Positions 60,395 to 64,000 of a stretch of DNA of 64,000 nucleotides are shown here, one piece after another. The notes under the pieces were generated by a model that was given only the letters and a program-made list of their open reading frames with translations, was not told where the DNA came from and did no database searches. Position 1 is the stretch's first letter; every line of letters begins with the position of its first letter. This stretch comes from Paenibacillus glycanilyticus (lineage in GTDB: Bacteria > Bacillota > Bacilli > Paenibacillales > Paenibacillaceae): assembly GCF_023715145.1 (NCBI RefSeq), contig NZ_JAMBNP010000010.1:1-64000 (forward strand), read 5' to 3'. Made by a program: the position numbers and the translations under genes.

Positions 60395-60572
60395 CTGAGT
60401 TTCCGTTAGAACCGGAAAGCAGGGGAACCAATTGCGATGGGCTGCAAGTCAGCAGTGCCTGTCGCCGGGGTGAATCAGCAAAGCCGCCACATTGTTCGGG
60501 CAGCAAGCTGTAGGGCGATTCTCTAGACGCCCGAATCCGTCAGCTAACCTTGTAAGCGTTGATAGAGAGGGT
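60395..60572 (+). ncRNA. c-di-AMP riboswitch (ydaO-yuaA type)
   Basis: The consensus blocks of the ydaO leader are visible in order: AGGGGAACCAATTG (about 60420-60433), GCCGGGGTGAATC (about 60464-60476), GTAGGGCG (about 60510), ACGCCCGAATCCGTCAGCTA (from about 60527) and ACCTTGTAAGCGTTGATAGA (from about 60546). This RNA binds two c-di-AMP molecules and turns the gene off. The potassium importer gene kimA lies downstream, the classic partner. The flanks of the aptamer are approximate. Confidence 0.93.
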
Positions 60573-60590
60573 GAACTTCGGTTTTTTACG

Positions 60591-60620
60591 GGCCGCGGGA
60601 GGATACTCTGCGGTTTTTTT
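60591..60620 (+). terminator. Expression-platform terminator of the riboswitch
   Basis: CCGC (60593-60596) pairs with GCGG (60610-60613), with weak pairing between them, followed by TTTTTTT to 60620. It lies about 20 bases after the aptamer end and 100 bases before the gene, as expected of a c-di-AMP-controlled terminator. An earlier T-run at 60582-60587 could belong to an alternative fold. Confidence 0.7.
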
Positions 60621-60726
60621 GTCGTGTAAAAAAAGGCGAAGATGGTTACATTAGCACTGATAAGTGCCGGCGTGTCCAAGTATCCAGACGTAAAGTTGTT
60701 TAACTTCAATGTTGGCGGTGACCTGT

Positions 60727-62553
60727 GTGTTTACTCTTATCAAAAGATTACTGATCGGGCGTCCCCTCAAGTCCACGGAACTCGGGGAGCAAAAGCTCAT
60801 TAAGACGAAGGCGCTTGCGATACTTTCCTCGGATGCCTTATCATCCGTTGCTTACGGTCCCGAGCAGATTCTGCTCGTCTTAATGACGGTGAGCGCAGCG
60901 GCGTTTTGGTATTCGATCCCGATTGGTGTCGGGGTGCTGGTCTTATTAACGGCACTTATTTTGTCTTACCGGCAAATTATATTTGCCTACCCGCATGGCG
61001 GGGGAGCGTATGTTGTATCGAAGGAAAATCTCGGGGTGTTCCCGGGTCTCATATCAGGCGGCGCGCTGCTGGTCGATTATATTCTGACCGTAGCTGTTAG
61101 CGTCTCGGCCGGTACGGATGCGATTACATCGGCTTTTCCAAGTCTGCATTCTCATTCGGTACTGATCGCTATCCTGTTTGTCCTTTTTATCACCATATTA
61201 AACCTGCGGGGCGTGACGGAATCGGCGTCTATCCTTGCTTATCCGGTGTACCTGTTCGTGCTGGCGATTGTTGTGATGGTCATTGTGGGCGTGTACAAAA
61301 TCGCCACGGGCGATGTCTCGCCAGCTCTTCACACCTCGTTAGGCACGCCGGTAGCCGGCATCAGCCTATTCCTGCTGCTTCGGGCTTTCGCTTCGGGCAG
61401 CTCGGCGCTGACCGGGGTCGAGGCCATCTCGAACGCGATTCCCAACTTCAAGGATCCGGCGCCAAACAATGCGGCCAAAACCTTGCTTGCGATGGGAGCG
61501 CTGCTCTCGATCCTGTTCTCGGGCATCGTGTTCCTCGCGTATTACTACGGCGTCTCTCCGAAGGAGGACGTAACGGTTGTGTCGCAGATTGCCGAGGGGA
61601 TCTTCGGACGCAACGTGATGTATTATTTTATCCAGGGTACAACGGCCTTGATCCTCATTCTGGCAGCGAATACCGGTTACTCGGCATTCCCGCTGCTTGC
61701 GGTTAACCTTGCGAAGGATAAGTTCATTCCGAGAATGTTCACGGTCCGCGGCGACCGTCTGGGCTACTCGAACGGCATCATCAGCCTAGGCGTTTTGTCC
61801 ATTATTCTGATTATCGCCTTCCAAGGCAAGACCGAACATCTCATTCCGCTGTACGCGGTTGGCGTATTCATTCCGTTTACGCTGTCGCAGACGGGGATGC
61901 TGGTCAAATGGTTCCGTCAACGGCCGAAGGGCTGGGTCGGCAAGTTTATTATTAACTCGATTGGGGCTTTGATCAGCTTTATCGTAACGATGATGTTCTT
62001 CCTGACGAAGTTCGAACAGGTATGGTCGATTCTGATCTTCCTGCCGGTTATTATTTTTGTCTTCCATCGGATTAAGAAGCATTACGAGGCCGTGGGCGAG
62101 CAGCTTCGCCTCGCGACCTGCGAGCCAGTCATGCCAATCGTAGGCAACGTGATGATCTTGCCGGTATCGGGGATTACGCATGTGGTGGAACACTCGATCC
62201 TGTATGCGAAGTCGCTGAAGGCCGAGCAGATCATTGCCGTATACGTGCCGTTCGAGAAAGAGGATGAAGCGGCCTTCGAGGAGAAGTGGGAGAAATTCAT
62301 GCCGGATGTCCGGCTTGTAACCCTGCATTCGCCATACCGCTCGATTACAAATCCGCTCTTCAAGTTCATTGATACGGTGCAGCGCAAGGCGAGCGAGAAC
62401 AATTACCAGGTAACCGTCATTATTCCGCAGTTTATTCCGAAGAAGGGCTGGCACAACATTTTGCATAACCAAACGAGCTTAATGCTCCGTGCCCAGCTGC
62501 TGTACCGTAAGGATGTTGTCATCACAACGGTACCTTACCATTTGAAAAAATAG
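60727..62553 (+). CDS. kimA: High-affinity potassium importer KimA
   Basis: A 608-residue APC-family transporter with twelve membrane segments (residues about 30-465) and a C-terminal cytoplasmic domain (about 470-608). The start MFTLIKRLLIGRPLKSTELG aligns with B. subtilis KimA (MYHSIKRFLIGKPL), which also has nearly the same length, and LSSDALSSVAYGPEQILLVL is identical in style. GTG 60727 is chosen for this reason; an ATG at 60709 in frame would add six residues. Transport of K+ is blocked by c-di-AMP at the protein level and, through the riboswitch, at the RNA level. Confidence 0.93.
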   Translation: MFTLIKRLLIGRPLKSTELGEQKLIKTKALAILSSDALSSVAYGPEQILLVLMTVSAAAFWYSIPIGVGVLVLLTALILSYRQIIFAYPHGGGAYVVSKENLGVFPGLISGGALLVDYILTVAVSVSAGTDAITSAFPSLHSHSVLIAILFVLFITILNLRGVTESASILAYPVYLFVLAIVVMVIVGVYKIATGDVSPALHTSLGTPVAGISLFLLLRAFASGSSALTGVEAISNAIPNFKDPAPNNAAKTLLAMGALLSILFSGIVFLAYYYGVSPKEDVTVVSQIAEGIFGRNVMYYFIQGTTALILILAANTGYSAFPLLAVNLAKDKFIPRMFTVRGDRLGYSNGIISLGVLSIILIIAFQGKTEHLIPLYAVGVFIPFTLSQTGMLVKWFRQRPKGWVGKFIINSIGALISFIVTMMFFLTKFEQVWSILIFLPVIIFVFHRIKKHYEAVGEQLRLATCEPVMPIVGNVMILPVSGITHVVEHSILYAKSLKAEQIIAVYVPFEKEDEAAFEEKWEKFMPDVRLVTLHSPYRSITNPLFKFIDTVQRKASENNYQVTVIIPQFIPKKGWHNILHNQTSLMLRAQLLYRKDVVITTVPYHLKK

Positions 62554-62556
62554 CGA

Positions 62557-62586
62557 AAAGCCAAAGTCCCGATGGACTTTGGCTTT
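62557..62586 (+). terminator. Terminator of kimA
   Basis: AAAGCCAAAGTCC (62557-62569) pairs with GGACTTTGGCTTT (62574-62586), with T residues following. It starts within five bases of the stop. Confidence 0.92.
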
Positions 62587-62644
62587 TTTTTGATTGGAGT
62601 GTTCGGGGCGGTTCTCCAGCTATTGGCGGGATTGACGTTGCCGC

Positions 62645-62729
62645 ATATCGTTAAGCGAGCAAGGAACGCCAGGATCGGGCGGGAGCAGCTTCGATAGAGA
62701 GTGCTTAACGATGCGAAATATCGTTAAGC
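62645..62729. repeat. GCTTAACGATAT repeats around the stop of the MMPL gene
   Basis: On the minus strand GCTTAACGATAT occurs at 62729-62718 and 62656-62645. Between them, ATCGTTAAGC (62712-62703) pairs with the first copy to form a 10-bp stem with a 5-base loop that contains the stop codon (62705-62707) of the transporter gene. It may serve as a terminator or be a coincidence of the coding sequence. Confidence 0.45.
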
Positions 62730-64000
62730 TGTGCGGTCAACTTCTCATCCTTAGCAGCGGCTCTGCCTGGCTTCGAAGGCCAGAATACCCATTTGCCGAT
62801 CCATACCGTTAGAGCCGGTACGAGGAAGGAGCGGACGATAAACGTATCGAGCAGAACGCCGATGGCCGTTACCGTTCCGAATTGGACAAGAACCTGAATC
62901 GGCAGAGTTGCAAGCACGGCGAAGGTGCCCGCCAGAATGACCCCGGCGGAAGTAATGACGCCGCCTGTCTGCGCAACGCCTTCCACAATTGCCTGATTGA
63001 GCGGCATCGACTTGCTCTTTTTCCAGATGCTCGACACCATAAAGATATTATAGTCCTCACCTAGCGCGACGAGGAAGACGAAGGCATAAAGCGGAATGAG
63101 GCCTTGTATCGCGTCTGCGCCAAATAGATGATGCAGAACGAGCCAAGCGATTCCAAGCGCGCTGAAGTAGGAGAGAAGGACGGTTCCCATCAGGTAGAGC
63201 ATGGCCACAAACGAGCGCAGATAGATAAGCAATAGCAGCGCGATCATCCCGATAATAACGGGAATGATCCGATAGGCATCCTGGCTGGTCACATGGCGCG
63301 TATCATACTGCTCGGCTGTCGCTCCTGCAATCCATACTTTATCGGATGCATCCGTGATGCCGGCGTTCTGCAGGGTTTGTTCCGCAGCGGAACGGATCAC
63401 CGGGATCATATCCAACGCTTCAACGGAATACGGGTTCATCGCAAGCTCCACGTTATAGGAAACAATGCTCGAATCCCGCGTATTTGCTACCGGTTCAGAA
63501 ACGTCGCTGATATTCGCCAATTCCCCAAGCTTCTGATCCAGCGGGAAGTCCTTGCCGTCTGTTTGAACCAGCACTTGAACCTTCGCCAGGCTGCCTTCGG
63601 AGAAGTGGTCGCCAATCAGCGTGAACCCTTCGCGGGAAGGCATATCTTCAGGGAAAGAGGACAACGTGTCATACGTGAACTTGATCTGGGCTGAGAAGGC
63701 TGCCGTAATGCCAAGCACAATCAGTGTGGAGATGGCGATCGTCTTCGGCCGCTTCACGATGGCTTCGCCTAGGCGTATGCCGAAGCTTGATTTTGTCTTC
63801 GCGGCTGGCAGCGGTTTGTTCTTGCGCGCGGCGCGGGCAGCCTGCATCTCCGGTGTGCGCGGCACAAACGGATAGAAGGAAGCGCGGCCGAGTATGGCGA
63901 GCAATGCAGGTACAAGCGTTACGCTGGCGATCATCATGATAAGGATCGACAAGCTGAACGGCACGGCAAAGCGGTGGATTGCGCCGTATTGCGCGAGCAG
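62705..64000 (-). CDS. MMPL/RND-family transporter, 5' end outside the window
   Basis: The C-terminal 431 residues are visible, and the frame is open at the window edge (reading LLAQYGAIHRFAVPFSLSIL), so the start lies beyond 64000. Membrane blocks include ILIMMIASVTLVPALLAILG, MLYLMGTVLLSYFSALGIAW and LIPLYAFVFLVALGEDYNIF, the last with the conserved GxDYN-like motif (GEDYN), plus ITSAGVILAGTFAVLATLPI. A non-membrane domain lies between the repeats. Such proteins export lipids or hydrophobic compounds by proton motive force. It ends LTAQLNDISHR. Neighbours do not show the substrate. Confidence 0.9.
   Translation of the reverse strand: MLAQYGAIHRFAVPFSLSILIMMIASVTLVPALLAILGRASFYPFVPRTPEMQAARAARKNKPLPAAKTKSSFGIRLGEAIVKRPKTIAISTLIVLGITAAFSAQIKFTYDTLSSFPEDMPSREGFTLIGDHFSEGSLAKVQVLVQTDGKDFPLDQKLGELANISDVSEPVANTRDSSIVSYNVELAMNPYSVEALDMIPVIRSAAEQTLQNAGITDASDKVWIAGATAEQYDTRHVTSQDAYRIIPVIIGMIALLLLIYLRSFVAMLYLMGTVLLSYFSALGIAWLVLHHLFGADAIQGLIPLYAFVFLVALGEDYNIFMVSSIWKKSKSMPLNQAIVEGVAQTGGVITSAGVILAGTFAVLATLPIQVLVQFGTVTAIGVLLDTFIVRSFLVPALTVWIGKWVFWPSKPGRAAAKDEKLTAQLNDISHR

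Noticed and set aside
60268..60513. An 81-codon plus-strand reading frame
   Set aside because: It overlaps the c-di-AMP riboswitch aptamer, whose conserved blocks explain the sequence, and it has no Shine-Dalgarno support or family match.

Overview
The window looks like chromosomal DNA of a Paenibacillus-type Firmicute. GC is moderate, Shine-Dalgarno sites are strong (GGAGG), lipoprotein binding proteins are numerous, and there is a YesM/YesN sensor-regulator pair beside a sugar ABC transporter, an SLH surface protein, a CspB/YdjO pair and a c-di-AMP riboswitch before kimA. No rRNA, tRNA, CRISPR array, transposase or phage gene was seen.

Layout. 1-0.97 kb: two small unknown proteins. 1.0-6.6 kb (minus): a complete peptide/nickel-type ABC importer (binding protein, two permeases, two ATPases). 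7-8.9 kb: a lipoprotein and an HTH regulator. 9.1-14.8 kb (plus): a second complete importer of the same class. 15.2-22.1 kb: response regulator and histidine kinase divergent from two LplB/LplC-type permeases and a lipoprotein binding protein. 22.4-23.4 kb: an ArsR/DoxX operon with palindromic operators. 23.5-27.5 kb: a cohesin-SLH surface protein and a cohesin-dockerin-amidase. 27.9-30.6 kb: DinB, a WYL-type regulator and two small proteins. 30.9-36.7 kb: a five-gene operon (Fe/phosphonate/sugar-phosphate-type ABC importer, PHP hydrolase, RpiR regulator). 36.9-41.1 kb: a Nudix hydrolase, an AT-rich PLD-helicase and an HNH endonuclease with a likely phosphorothioate-binding domain, a candidate defence module. 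41.3-42.9 kb: ECF sigma and anti-sigma. 43.1-49.6 kb: alpha-L-rhamnosidase, a KptA remnant, TatD, AraC regulator and nucleoside hydrolase. 49.9-51.7 kb: cold-shock genes and a Fur-boxed fhuF. 51.7-54.3 kb: gene debris, an intact SDR and a broken YibE/F gene. 54.5-64 kb: a secreted stalk-domain protein, VOC protein, acyltransferase, GH3 glycosidase, riboswitch-kimA and the end of an MMPL transporter.

The most unusual signal is a family of about 190-bp intergenic elements at 14.9, 22.2, 30.1 and 56.3 kb. Each carries two forward and two inverted copies of a TACGTTGGAT-type unit at nearly invariant spacing (52, 84-85 and 51-52 bp), although the sequence between the units is not conserved. I do not recognise this element.

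Functionally, the window is dominated by nutrient capture: two oligopeptide-class importers, one oligosaccharide importer with its own two-component system, one anion importer, GH78 and GH3 enzymes and a secreted amidase. Surface, stress and ion functions (SLH, Csp, KimA, FhuF, DoxX) make up much of the rest.
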